From: Oehlia diaphana
Lineage: Eukaryota; Glomeromycota; Glomeromycetes; Glomerales; Glomeraceae
Assembly: GCA_003833135.1 (NCBI GenBank)
Contig: QZLH01000643.1
Coordinates: 1 to 53,036, forward strand
Direction: 5' to 3'
Length of the DNA stretch: 53,036 bases
The notes beneath the pieces were generated by a model. That model was not told the origin of the DNA. It did no database searches and saw nothing but the letters and a program-made list of their open reading frames with translations. The position numbers and the translations under genes were made by a program. Below, piece by piece: positions 34,478-45,260 of this stretch (position 1 is its first letter; every line of letters starts with the position of its first letter).

Positions 34478-35033
34478 TTCTGCAAGAAGTTTTATCAGTA
34501 AAAGACCCTATGTATATGCACATTAAAAAAACATATTTGTAAATGCCTGTTCGTAAACTTTAAAAACACATTAAAAAAAAAAATTATACCTACAGAGTAC
34601 TTAAAAAAAAATATGTTTAAAAATTATTAAATACAAATTTTAGGCATTTTATATTGTTTTCGAAAACGAACAATATTAAAAATTTCATTGTTAAATTACT
34701 AAATTACAGAGATTATCCAAGATTATCCAGACCTTTGAAAGTAAAATGACCACTTTGTTGTAAATCGGAATCTTCGCGCAATTGTCAATTCATATTTTAA
34801 AAAAACCAAAATATCATAGATCGGCATTATGATTCAACATTTGAAATTCTTTTTAGCTTACACAAAATGGATTGTACTATCATCTGATTTGCGTGCACTA
34901 AGTAGTTATAGTAAGATATGTAATTGTAATAAATTAATGTTTCATATTTATACTATTTTCGTAGAATTTCTAACGATTAAAATCCTCTTCTGGATTAGTT
35001 TTTTTGATGCGATTATTAGTATACTGGTTATTG
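34478..35033. other. Intergenic upstream of M1
   Basis: A/T-rich, no gene supported. An 86-codon plus frame at 34829-35089 runs into the hAT-type MITE and is not called. Confidence 0.45.
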
Positions 35034-35122
35034 CAGTGATGTGCATTGGAAGACCAATTCTTCCAATTCAAGCTTTCCAATTCCAATAAAAGGTTATTGG
35101 AAGCTTCCAATGCACATCGCTG
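35034..35122. mobile_element. hAT-type MITE with 8-bp target duplication
   Basis: The ends CAGTGATGTGCATTGGAAG and, in reverse, CAGCGATGTGCATTGGAAG differ at one base in 19. The flanks GGTTATTG (35026-35033) and GGTTATTA (35123-35130) match at 7 of 8 positions. CAGTGATGTGCA termini and 8-bp duplications are hallmarks of the hAT superfamily. The 89-bp unit has no coding capacity. Confidence 0.85.
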
Positions 35123-35130
35123 GGTTATTA

Positions 35131-36193
35131 TATACTAGTATGCGGAATTGACTATTTTGGTTGACGATGCTTTAGCCACTAGTCAGCCAGCTAAATTCTG
35201 TCCGGTAACATAAAATTATCTAAATATTTCTCTTTTTACTTCAACAGGAAATCTAGTTATGAATAAAATAAATAGGTCAAATGCTATTAATGATATTATT
35301 TGTTCAACAAATTAAGAATAAAATTATATGTGACAGCTGACGTGCATCAAATGTAGTAGATTGATACCTTGACACGCGTGACGCGTACTGTCATCTGACG
35401 CAATCGAAAACATACTGCTGTATAATTTAGTATAATGTGTCATAGTACTCCGCAAATTTCTGAGGGTTGATCTGTACCATCATGTCTATAACTCGAATTT
35501 ATTATTACGAATAGAATGTGTTTAAAAGTTTGTATAGTAATAAGATAAATACGGTATTTAATAATATATCGATATGGGCAAAATAAGATTCTATAATAAT
35601 AAATCAATACATGAAAGAGAGAGTTACTATGCATGGGTACTGTGGTTATAATGTCAGCTGCCGACTATGCCATTTAATTTTCGCGGCCCAGTTAGCTACA
35701 TTTTTCATCCACTAAGTATTTACTGTAATCACGAATCAAAAATTAAATCGATAAAAAAGGGCAATTAAGGTAAACTTCATTATTATAGAGGGCTGATTTT
35801 TAAAACAAAAGAATTATGATACAACTATTTTATAGAAAATCTATAAAATGCGCCGACAACTTGCTGGATTATCGGATTTGTCGGTTTGTTAGCAAATAAA
35901 AAAACTCTTTGGATTTTGATGACGCTGCCCTTATATTACAGTTTCGTGATTATCGTAATCGTTTAACAGTTAACGAGTAGTTATCGTATAAATATCGTAA
36001 ATATTAGATTTGACAAAAGTGCACAATACAAAGTATTTAACGACGTTAGCTTCAACAATTGTATAATAATGATTTTAAAGTAATTATCTCATAATATTTA
36101 AAATATAACGGTTTGATTTATTTCTATATATATATTTTTTTTAAAAAAATAAATAAATACAAAATATAAATATAATATATATAAAATAAAACC
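35131..36193. other. Intergenic, no gene seen
   Basis: Lies between the hAT-type MITE and the 3' end of F4. No open frame or repeat stands out beyond T/A runs near 36120-36170. Confidence 0.5.
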
Positions 36194-37627
36194 CTATTTC
36201 AGTTCAAATTTTTTAATAATACCTAACTCTCTGTATTTTTTAATTATTCCCATATTTTCTTCTTTTGCCCCAAAACTATTCATACACCCTCTAAAAACAA
36301 GAGAAATCGATCTCTGTGATACACGATTTTCCCAATTAATAAAAAATTCCTCCAAATCTTCTGGAACTAATTGTGAATATGAATAATAACGTACTTTTAA
36401 TTTATGAAAATTTTTTGGTGAATATTTTGCTAAAGTTCCTAAAAGTTCCTTTTCACTTAACAAACCATAATAATATTGAGTATCGATACTTTCTAATTGT
36501 TGACAATTATTAAGAACTGTTTTCAATGTTTCTATTTTATCAAACCTAAATAAAGTAGATAGGAATTTTAAGTTTGGACAAAATTCAGCTATTGCTGATG
36601 TTGTATTACTACAATTAATATAAAATTCTTTTAAATTTTTCCCATTATTTTCTAAGAATTTGGACAATACATAATCTTCTGGATATTCGTATAGAAATTT
36701 TAAAATTTGCAATTTTGGAAATGTAATATCTAATAACTTACTATTAAGCCCAGCAAAACAATCTTTATGATGAAATGATAAAATAAGTTCTTGTAAATTG
36801 GTGAATGTAGTAATAAATGATAGTTGTTCTGTTTTATTCCAATAATTATATTTTCTCCAATGAACTTTTAATCGAATTAAACTATTTGAATGTTTTTCTA
36901 ATGAAGGTATAATATCTGCCCAATCTGCCGTACTATGCGTTCTTGTTCGTGATAAAGATAAATGCTTTAAATTATTTTGTGAAGAAATTAAATTTTTTAA
37001 ATCACTTGAAATTGTACCATTAAATTCTATAGTTAATGATTGAATATTACAACAAATTTGAGATAACTTATAAAAAAATGCAGATTTGACATTAGAATTA
37101 CAGCTTAGTTTTGAAAGATTTGTTAAACAACCTTTTGCTCCAGGATAACGTAAGAATGATAAATTTATGGTCTTTGAACTAGTGTAATAAGATAATTTCT
37201 TCAAAGAAACTGTCTCCATAAACATTTTCATTATTTCTTTTGCCAGATATTTTTGATTTTTAAAAACATCAATAATCATTTGACCAATCATATGAATTGA
37301 AAGAACTTTGCAAAATGATGCATAATTAAATAATGGAGTTTTTGAGATATGAGTTGAGTTAAGAATTCCTTTCTCAAGTAAATGGGTTTTCGATTTATTA
37401 GGAAGACAAGCTATTAGTGTATTAAGAATTGATGTTCCTACTTTTAATCGACGACTATAATCAACATAATCAACGGGGTTAAAAATCCAAATATTTCTCC
37501 ACAAAATTCTAACGGTAACCTCACACCAAAGACGATTAACTAATAAGCAAGAATGTAAAGTGGCTTTATCTTTTTCTAAATGTTCAAAAATTTCGTTAAG
37601 ACAATCCGCAGGAAGTTGACGAGGCAT
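36194..37627 (-). CDS. F-box/LRR protein F4
   Basis: A 477-residue intronless paralog, the only F-box gene here on the minus strand. The start is taken at the MPRQLPADCL methionine (37625-37627) by comparison with its paralogs; the frame stays open for 31 codons upstream, but that part reads through the promoter T-tract. F-box at residues 3-48, leucine-rich repeats to about 430, C-terminus IIKKYRELGIIKKFELK. Mosaic: the first 100 residues (NPVDY, LKVGTSILNTLIACLPNKSK) follow F1, while residues about 224-286 (LSRTRT, VHWRKYNYWNKTEQLSF) follow F2. Divergent from the membrane-protein pseudogene at 38994. Confidence 0.92.
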   Translation of the reverse strand: MPRQLPADCLNEIFEHLEKDKATLHSCLLVNRLWCEVTVRILWRNIWIFNPVDYVDYSRRLKVGTSILNTLIACLPNKSKTHLLEKGILNSTHISKTPLFNYASFCKVLSIHMIGQMIIDVFKNQKYLAKEIMKMFMETVSLKKLSYYTSSKTINLSFLRYPGAKGCLTNLSKLSCNSNVKSAFFYKLSQICCNIQSLTIEFNGTISSDLKNLISSQNNLKHLSLSRTRTHSTADWADIIPSLEKHSNSLIRLKVHWRKYNYWNKTEQLSFITTFTNLQELILSFHHKDCFAGLNSKLLDITFPKLQILKFLYEYPEDYVLSKFLENNGKNLKEFYINCSNTTSAIAEFCPNLKFLSTLFRFDKIETLKTVLNNCQQLESIDTQYYYGLLSEKELLGTLAKYSPKNFHKLKVRYYSYSQLVPEDLEEFFINWENRVSQRSISLVFRGCMNSFGAKEENMGIIKKYRELGIIKKFELK

Positions 37628-37640
37628 TTTTTTTTTAATA

Positions 37641-37688
37641 TGAAGAAGAAAAAAAAAGTTGGCACTTTTGTGTTTGTACTGTGTTACA
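37641..37688 (-). promoter_or_regulatory. F-box family promoter block (F4)
   Basis: On the minus strand TGTAACACAG (37679-37688, 61 bp before the ATG), then ACAAACACAAAAGTGCC, then a T/C-run at about 37641-37658. More compact than in the other five genes. A second TGTAACAT lies about 40 bp upstream. Confidence 0.5.
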
Positions 37689-38656
37689 AAAATTTTTTCA
37701 TTGTGAAAATTATGCGTCATGTTACACAGACTAATAATTAACAGCCAACCATTTTACGTTAAACACTATGCATTTAACTAACCCCTTGTTGATTCATTTA
37801 CAGATCATTACCACATTGTTGATTTTGTACATCTATAATTAAATGTATTACAAAGTAAAAAAAAAAAATTAGTCATAATGTATGATTGTCACGTCGTTAC
37901 TCTGTATTATGTTACCTTGTAGCACTTTAAAAAAATTTATATACCGTGACATCTGCTACATGATTGGCAAAACTATCTTCATGATTGAAGGTTATAAAAT
38001 TCCCGCATTTACGAAAAAATATGGGATTAAAGAAAAACCATTTTTTAGAGATTATTGACCTTGATGAGTTTAGATGTTATCACCATACGTAGAGCTAATA
38101 GTAAACGAGCGCCGATCTCTTCTTATCTACAGTATTTGTATAATTGCGCATAAGTTGTTTATATAATAATTGCTTATATAATATATAATTTCTGAAACTA
38201 GTTTCATTCAATATCGGAAGTTTTAGAATTTCATCAAAGCAGTACTTTCGTTAAAAAGAAATACAAAAATATCGTGTAAAACGTGTAAAGAGATTCAGAC
38301 ATCTGATCGGTCGTTCAATGATTTCTATGCCCGATCAGTTAAATTAATCGAATTTTGGTTTATCGGGCTTATTGTGTGTGCTCATAATTAATTCATGTGA
38401 TCACCCATGTAGCGCATTATTTTGTCGAAATATAATAAATTGTCGAAGAGCGGTCTCCGAGCTAATTATAGATTTCCAGGAGGCGGTACACAGTTTCCTT
38501 CCTTTACACACAAAAAATAAAAATTGTAAAAAAATACGTATTTTTATCTTTATTTACAGCATTAATAGTCATACTGTTTTCTTTTTCCTCGAAATCAGTC
38601 GGTATCAATTATTCACTGTATATCGTATATTAATCAATATATACTATTAGATCAAT
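37689..38656. other. Intergenic, contains a conserved upstream box
   Basis: No gene seen. AAGAGCGGTCTCC at 38446-38458 recurs exactly at 49270-49282, in both cases upstream of a membrane-protein family member. The 92-codon frame at 38372-38650 overlaps this box and is not called. Confidence 0.5.
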
Positions 38657-38760
38657 CCCTATAAAAAATATTATCCTTGATTTTTGTAAAAACTCCGTGA
38701 ATATGACACATTTACGGAAATAACATGGAATGAAAACGCGGAATAAATTTTTTTATAGGG
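38657..38760. mobile_element. CCCTATAAAAAA MITE, copy D
   Basis: Starts CCCTATAAAAAATATTATCC, ends AATTTTTTTATAGGG, inverted termini. The interior differs from the copies at 20524 and 41838, so it is a related family member rather than the same sequence. AAT flanks both ends. It sits in the upstream region of the membrane-protein pseudogene. Confidence 0.75.
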
Positions 38761-38993
38761 AATAAATCTACGCAATATCATTTTATTTATGCGCATACAA
38801 AAAATGTGTGCGAAAAAAAAATTAATGAAGCTTTTATTATATAAAGAACCGTTTTAAGGCTTCTACCCTTTTCTTTATTCTTTGATATCTAATCTTCTAA
38901 GCATATAATCATTTTCACTCAATCATAGCTATTATTATAACCGAAATAATTAACTCATAATAACAGTCTCTTTATTTTGATTCTCTTCCACAA

Positions 38994-39887
38994 ATGCCGA
39001 CAATATTTAAATTATTTAATCCCATTCCTCAATATGTATAGGGATTATCCGCAGAAAAATTGGCATGGCTATTTCGATGTCTTGGCTACCCATTTACGGG
39101 ATTATTTTATTCCTATAACGTTGGGAGCAAGGCAGGTCAATGTTTATATTGGCTTCCATCAAATTATTTTGAAACCAAAAGTCATTCTTCAATTCGTTAC
39201 AGACCAGTCGGAATTCGTATCAAGGTAATACAAGTCAAAATGAACTTCAATGTATAAGGAATAGGACAATGCACAGCAAGGGCTTCTAGAAGATTGCCAT
39301 CATTAGTATCAGGATATTACATATTCGTTGCAATTGGTGTAATAGCAGGAATATCTAGGATGTCAGAACCACTTACTAACTGTGAGATTGGCCTACATAC
39401 CATTACTATTATTGTCTTGGACAATTTCAGTAATTTACCAGGGAGTAGTTTGGAAAATCTTATTGTTAAAAATCCTAAAAGAGAACTGGAAAACTTAAGA
39501 CCAATAAATACTCTTTAACGAAATCGACGAAGAAAATAAACCCTACAAGCGTTTTGCTGTCACGCTCACTGCTTTAGTATCAATATTATTTCCTTGGATA
39601 ACAATATTCTTAGCGGTCAACATACTCCCAGTTGGATATTTTTGTCGGAGTGAATATATTACAGTAATATGTTCTAGTATATGGTCATTCAATAGTGTTT
39701 TGGCGTATTTACACCATTTGAAAGGCGAAAGGGTCGTATTTGGTTATTGTATCTTACATGTTTGGTTTTCCGTTTGCGGTGTTGTAGACTTGTAGTAGCA
39801 TTATTAATATTTTTTTTAGCATTGCTAACAAATAACAGAGAATTGTAGGTGAGAATTTTCGGACCATCTTGTGAAAAATGCTCATAA
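38994..39887 (+). pseudogene. Membrane-protein family pseudogene (M1/M2 relative)
   Basis: Begins MPTIFKLFNPIPQYV and hits a stop at once. About 50 bp are then missing (the LGCLPA...PKEK segment), after which EKLAWLFRCLG, PFTGLFYSYNVGS and YRPVGI follow the family. Later pieces CTARAS, LPSLVSGYYIFV, NLIVKNPKRELENLRPI and LLIFFLALLTNN appear in three different frames. The conserved Cys of RCLGC is now Tyr, the C-terminus IFGPSCEKCS ends at 39887. At least three frameshifts and two stops. Closer to M2 than to M1 in the C-terminal third. The ATG context (TTCTCTTCCACAAATG) matches that of M2. Confidence 0.9.
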
Positions 39888-41837
39888 AAGAATTTGCAAT
39901 TCATCTAATTTATCTTGCCTATATCTTAAATTTCATAGATAAATTCGAGCATCTTGTGATTAACCTCTTTAAGTTGGCTGACTGTCTATCTTTTTTTGTC
40001 TTTCGATATGCCTATCCACGTTTTAAAAAGTGGAAAAATAGAATACGTAAATTTCATGAGAAACTGTTAATTTTTACGGCTGCGCCGTGAAAATATATAC
40101 TCTATTCTCCCAGTGACCGTTTCATATCACGATTCCGACATATAGCTTTTTAATATACCTTTTTATCTAACATTGACGCTTTATCCACCTTTTTAAAAAA
40201 CATCATCCGTGAGAAAAAATCATGATTATTGTTATGTTGATATATATGACAAGCGATAAAGTAAATAAAGTGTATACGAATAAACGATAATGAACGATAA
40301 TGAACGATAATAAATGATGTGATAGATTGAGAGTAGATCAGATTGTGTGTGTATAAATACGATTAGTAATACGAAGTATACGAAAATTTAACAAGTGATA
40401 ATAAAAGACAATGATAATAAACGATAATAAATGACAAGAAACAATAATAAACAGTGTGACAAAATATGATAAAACGTATATAAGTAATTCGGCAGGTTTA
40501 TTTGTTAATAAACAAAATGTGATATTACTGCCTCTATCGGCGCTTCTGTAATATCCGGATATCTAATTTTTAACTTCATAAAACTACACGAACTTAAAAC
40601 TAACTACTCCAACTGCACCCCCACCAACGGCCCTTTTTATATCGTTAAAAATCTGGTGCGAATCTGTCTCTCGAACAGATTTGCCACCGGCTCCCGGCCA
40701 ATGTGGCGATTTGGTATATTTGTCTATTAAGCCACCTTTATTCAGTCACTTTCCCACCGCTAAGCTTCCGTTTTTTATCTAATTACTAAATAACTAAAAA
40801 TAACTTTATGCAACTTAACTAAAAATAAATAAATAATAAATAAAGATAAAAAATCTCCCGTGACAATATTCAATTTTTCATGTAAAGATCGTTCAAGTGA
40901 TATAAATTTCACAATTAATTGTATGTCTATCTTAAATTACAGAAACTTGTTCTATGAAAAAAATTTTCAAAGAACTCAATTATTATGATATATCAACCAA
41001 GTTCTTAGTAGAAGATAATGGAATCGTATATTCATGAAATAGGAATGAAATTTTGACCACCAGCTATTAGTAAAAAAACGTAGTTAAAATAACAGAAAAA
41101 CATATAGTATATATTGTTGCTAACTGAAGAATAATTTTTATGACTAAAGACAATTTATAAAACTTTTAACGTGAAAGAATTGTGAGGAGATACCGTATAC
41201 AGCATTTATATTCTAAGATTTAATATCAAACCTACACGACTTTGATGGAAATCAGACGGAAAACTTTATTATTCTTAGCGTTAGGTTTATAAAAAATAAC
41301 TCTTTAGTCTTTATTAGGTTAACAGCTACTAGTGCAATTAGTTAGATTACGAGATATGACATATTAATAATATAACTTAAGTTGTAATAAGTAAAAAAAT
41401 AATATTAATAAATTAATAGAAAAAATTCATGTAAGATAATAGATACACGATTAAAATCTTTTAAAAAAACCTTTCGACTAGTGTTGCATGCCGTATTAGT
41501 TGTAAGTTGTGACAGAGTTGAAAGATAGCCGTAAAGTTCCGTAATTTTCCGGAACGAACGCAATACTATAGTTATCTGCAATTTGCGAAATTATGGATAA
41601 TGTTATTGTGAAGCTGCAGATTATCGATCCCATCTTTTATTTCTAATAATTATTATTTAATTATTTAGATAACGATAAACAATAATTTTTATTAAATTAG
41701 TATGACATAGTATTTCAGCTTCTTGAACTATGAAAAGTGAATAGGTTATCATCTCTTTTTTTTTTTGTTTTTTCTTTTGCTAGTCGCTTTTTTCTTAGCA
41801 TTATTGATAATTAAATACTTATTATTCCTCTGAGATG
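39888..41837. other. Intergenic, with short repeats
   Basis: No gene seen. AACGATAATG is repeated three times in tandem at 40283-40312, and related ACGATAATAA units recur to about 40455. Between 40560 and 40760 the sequence is less A/T-biased and contains a TATA-like GATATAAAAAGGGCC on the minus strand, origin unclear. A GTGATATTAC / TGTAATATCC pair at about 40530-40560 is suggestive of retroelement ends but not enough to call one. Confidence 0.4.
40283..40312. repeat. 10-bp tandem repeat
   Basis: Three copies of AACGATAATG or its one-base variant in a row, with further degenerate copies to about 40455. Confidence 0.7.
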
Positions 41838-41931
41838 CCCTATAAAAAATTTTTCGGAAAAATGATCCCGTGTCTGAGTTTCTTAGGAATGAAAACTAGA
41901 AAAATGAACATTTATCGAGATTTTTTTATAG
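41838..41931. mobile_element. CCCTATAAAAAA MITE, copy C
   Basis: Starts CCCTATAAAAAATTTTTCGG, ends TTTTTTTATAG. The interior GTGTCTGAGTTTCTTAGGAA and ACTAGAAAAATGAAC matches copy A at 20524. GAGATG precedes the left end and GAGATG overlaps the right end, a probable target duplication with loss of the terminal G's. Confidence 0.75.
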
Positions 41932-42623
41932 AGATGTGCAAATAAAAATTTAAATAAAAATTCTATTATCGGTAATTTACTATTATATTACTTTAAAAAT
42001 GATCGTGCATGATTATAAATTCGAGGATTTTCCGTTATAATAATCTATTAACGTGTTATTAGCGTGTTTATAGTATTTTTTTTTTAAAAAAAAAAATACT
42101 AGAAATTAAAAATTTAGAAATTTTAACATTCATAAAATAGCAATAGGATTTTCATATGTAATAATTTCAACTTACAGCATTACAACTTTAATTTGGCATA
42201 TTTGCAGTTTTTGAGCCGTAATCCGACCTCAACGGTCTATTCGTCACGGGTATTCGGAAAACATTGGTTTCACTTGGGATTTTCGTCCGTAATGGTTCCA
42301 TGTAGATTGATATAATACGAGCGAGCATAAAAAAATAATCGAAATAAAAAGCATTAGCTTTTATTGAACATTACTTTATAAATTAATAATTTTATTTCAC
42401 ATTATTACTTTTTTTTATAGAATATTTTTACTACAGTATATTTGAGGATTGAGCACCGGCAACATAATCAACATTTCTCGAGCAAACCGCTTATCATCAC
42501 CGATAATATAACATATTATGATCTGCAAATTAATTTTAGTAACACAAAATAACACCATTTAAACGCAAACACATTAATTTGTACAATTGTGGCAAATAGA
42601 TGAATATTTATTAGTCATTTGTT
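41932..42623. other. Intergenic upstream of F5
   Basis: No gene seen. A T-run followed directly by an A-run lies at about 42077-42096. Confidence 0.5.
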
Positions 42624-42711
42624 TGTAGCACAATTGTAAAATGGCGTAATGTCGTAAACATAATTATGCCCAACTCGTATTTGAATAAATTTTGGACAAC
42701 TTTCTTTTTTT
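42624..42711 (+). promoter_or_regulatory. F-box family promoter block (F5)
   Basis: TGTAGCACAA at 42624-42633 (98 bp before the ATG), ATGGCGTAATG, then CGTAAACATAATTATGCC as the TATA-like box, then a short T-run at about 42701-42711. Confidence 0.5.
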
Positions 42712-42721
42712 GCTAATTAAA

Positions 42722-44134
42722 ATGACCTGTCAACTTCCTGCTGATTGTCTTAAAGAAATTTTGGAGTATTTAGAGAAAGATAAAGTCTCTTTACATTCAT
42801 GCTTATTAGTTAATCGTCTTTGGTGTGAAATATCTGTTAGAATTTTATGGAGGAATATTTGGACTATTAACCCTGTTGGTTATGAACATCGAATGAAAAT
42901 GGGAACATCAATTCTTAATATGCTGATTACTTGCCTTCCTAATAAATCAAAAAAATATTTACATGAGAAGGGAATCCTTAATTCAACTCAAATCTCAAGA
43001 ACTACATTATTTAACTATGCATCATTTTGCAAAGTTCTTTCAATTCATGGAATTATTCGAATGATTTCTGATGTCTTTAAAAATCAAAAACACCTTGCAG
43101 AAGAAATAATGAAGATGTTTATGAAGAAAAGTTCTTTAAAAAAATTAACTTATTATACTAATAATTCCGACACTATAAATTTATCATTTTTACATTATCC
43201 TAAAGCAAAAGATTGTTTAACAAAACTTTCAAAATTAAGTTGTAATTCCAATGTTAAATTCTCATTTTTTCATAAATTATCTCAAATATGTTTCAATATT
43301 CAATCATTAACAATAGAATTTAAAAAAACAATTTCAAATGATTTAAAAGATTTAATTTCTTCACAAAATCATTTAAAATATTTATCATTAAGATTAAAAT
43401 ATGATATTACAGATATGAAAACAGAAATTATACCTTCATTAACAAACCATTCAAATACCTTAATTAAATTAAAATTAGATTATTATCAGAATGGACCATT
43501 ATCATTTATTACTAGTTTCATAAATTTACAAGAACTTATTTTAACATTTCGTAATAGAGAATATTTTCATGAACTTAGTGATAAGTTACAGCATGTTATT
43601 TTGCCACAATTACAAATTTTAAAATTTTCATGTGCGTATCCAGAAAGTGATATATTAATTAAATTCTTAGAAAATAATGGAAAAAATTTAAAAGAATTTT
43701 ATATTAGTTGTGAAGGTTCTAATGATTCAATAAATTTAGCTGTAGCTAAATTTTGTCAAAATCTGAATTCATTGTCTATTTTATTTGATAAGATAGAAAC
43801 ATTAAATTTAATTCTTAAAAATTGTCAACAATTGGAAAGTATTGGGACTCGACATGATAACAACCTGTTAAATGAAAAAGATCTTTTGAATTCTTTGGCA
43901 AAATATTCACCAAAAAATTTTTATAGGTTAAAATTATTTTATAATTCAAATTCAAAATTAATTCCAGAAGATTTAGAGGAATTTTTTATTAATTGGAAAA
44001 ATCGTGTACCACAAAGACCGTTTTCTTTTATTTTTAGAGGATGTAAAAATAGTTTAGAAGCTAAAGAAGGAAATATGGAAGTGATAGAAAAATATAAAAA
44101 GCTTGGGATTATTTTTAAATTTTTAAAACTATAA
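42722..44134 (+). CDS. F-box/LRR protein F5
   Basis: A 470-residue intronless paralog. The start is placed at the MTCQLPADCL methionine (42722); ten extra in-frame codons upstream (from 42692) are mostly T-tract-encoded. F-box at residues 3-48, with KEILEYLE in place of NEIFEYLE. Leucine-rich repeats to about 425. It lacks several residues in the middle compared with its paralogs and has the most diverged repeat region, without either the F1/F6 or the F2/F4 type middle segment. The C-terminus reads EKYKKLGIIFKFLKL. Presumed SCF substrate receptor. Confidence 0.92.
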   Translation: MTCQLPADCLKEILEYLEKDKVSLHSCLLVNRLWCEISVRILWRNIWTINPVGYEHRMKMGTSILNMLITCLPNKSKKYLHEKGILNSTQISRTTLFNYASFCKVLSIHGIIRMISDVFKNQKHLAEEIMKMFMKKSSLKKLTYYTNNSDTINLSFLHYPKAKDCLTKLSKLSCNSNVKFSFFHKLSQICFNIQSLTIEFKKTISNDLKDLISSQNHLKYLSLRLKYDITDMKTEIIPSLTNHSNTLIKLKLDYYQNGPLSFITSFINLQELILTFRNREYFHELSDKLQHVILPQLQILKFSCAYPESDILIKFLENNGKNLKEFYISCEGSNDSINLAVAKFCQNLNSLSILFDKIETLNLILKNCQQLESIGTRHDNNLLNEKDLLNSLAKYSPKNFYRLKLFYNSNSKLIPEDLEEFFINWKNRVPQRPFSFIFRGCKNSLEAKEGNMEVIEKYKKLGIIFKFLKL

Positions 44135-44980
44135 TTCCTTGATTATTAAGGTATAAGTTATTAATAGTTGTAAACATCGATATCAGTATATATTTAATAT
44201 AAGTATAAAACGACAAACAGTATATGTGAATGAGAGGGAAGAACAACTTAGTACTTTGGTTGAATAGTCGGTAGCCTGATAGTATACTAATGACTAATCA
44301 AACTATTCTAGAAGAGGAGGGTAGTACGTATGAACTTATGGTATAATTTCCTTTATTATACTGCAGTACCCAGAAAATGTACAATACTATTTGAAAATTC
44401 CATACTTAGTTCGTTTGGTCTAATGATAAAGTTCAATAAGTAACTTATAACAAAAAGTATCTACAATAATTGGATCATTCAATTATTGAATTCAATGAAT
44501 TTCTTTATTAATTAAATTCCTAGCCATTGTACCATGTGTATCTTGCAAATTGAAGTGAAGTTTAATACTGAAAGGTAAAATAATAAGATTATAAGGATAC
44601 TTATTTTTACCGTAGGTTATATCACCTGATTAATTTTTTTTTTGCTTATTTGTTTATCAGAATTACGGATAACCTTTTTTCAGTTGCTGGTGATTCCGGT
44701 CTCTGTCTCTATTTATAAAAATAAAAAATAACCTTATTTTGACATTCTTTATGCTTCAACGTTCTTTGTCAACTTTTAACATTCTTAATGTCTTTTAACG
44801 TCCTTTAACGCCATTGCTTTCTTCTTAGACTTTTGATGGTAGGCTTTTTTTTATAATATTTGTTTTCCTTTTATTTGCCATTGTTTCTTGATTACTCATT
44901 TTTGGTTTTGTAGATTTTTCATCAGTACCCTAGTAAATGGAAGTTTCAAGTTTTTCAGAATTTCAGAGTCTAGTTTCTTT
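44135..44980. other. Intergenic, no gene seen
   Basis: A/T-rich downstream region of F5. Becomes strongly pyrimidine-rich on the plus strand towards 44750. Confidence 0.5.
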
Positions 44981-44989
44981 ACGTAACTG

Positions 44990-45260
44990 TCTAATTTTTT
45001 TTCTTTTCATTTTTCATTTGGGCTTTTTCTTTGATTTCTGGTTTCATTGGTTTCTTTTGGATTTTTTCTCAGATCATTTCTTTGGGTTTCTTTCTTGGGT
45101 GGTTTCTTTTTGGGTTTCATTGGGTTTCTTTCGGGTTTCTTCCTTGAGTCTTTTCTTGGATTTTTTGGGTTTTCTTTGGGTTTCTTTTCAGGTTTCTTCT
45201 TTGGGTTTATTTTTCCTTTGGGTTTCTTTTTTGGTTACTTCTTGTGCTTCTTTTCTTTTG
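44990..45260. repeat. Degenerate TTTGGGTTTC repeat, strand-biased
   Basis: The plus strand is almost only T and G with a few C, repeating TTTGGGTTTC or close variants more than ten times. The minus strand is therefore a polypurine/C run coding, where open, for KETQ- and KPK-type low complexity broken by two stops. The two plus-strand frames here (F/G/S-rich) are products of the repeat and are not called as genes. Confidence 0.65.

Noticed and set aside
40500..40760. Possible LTR: a GTGATATTAC / TGTAATATCC pair and a minus-strand GATATAAAAAGGGCC.
   Set aside because: No second LTR, primer-binding site, polyprotein or target duplication was found.
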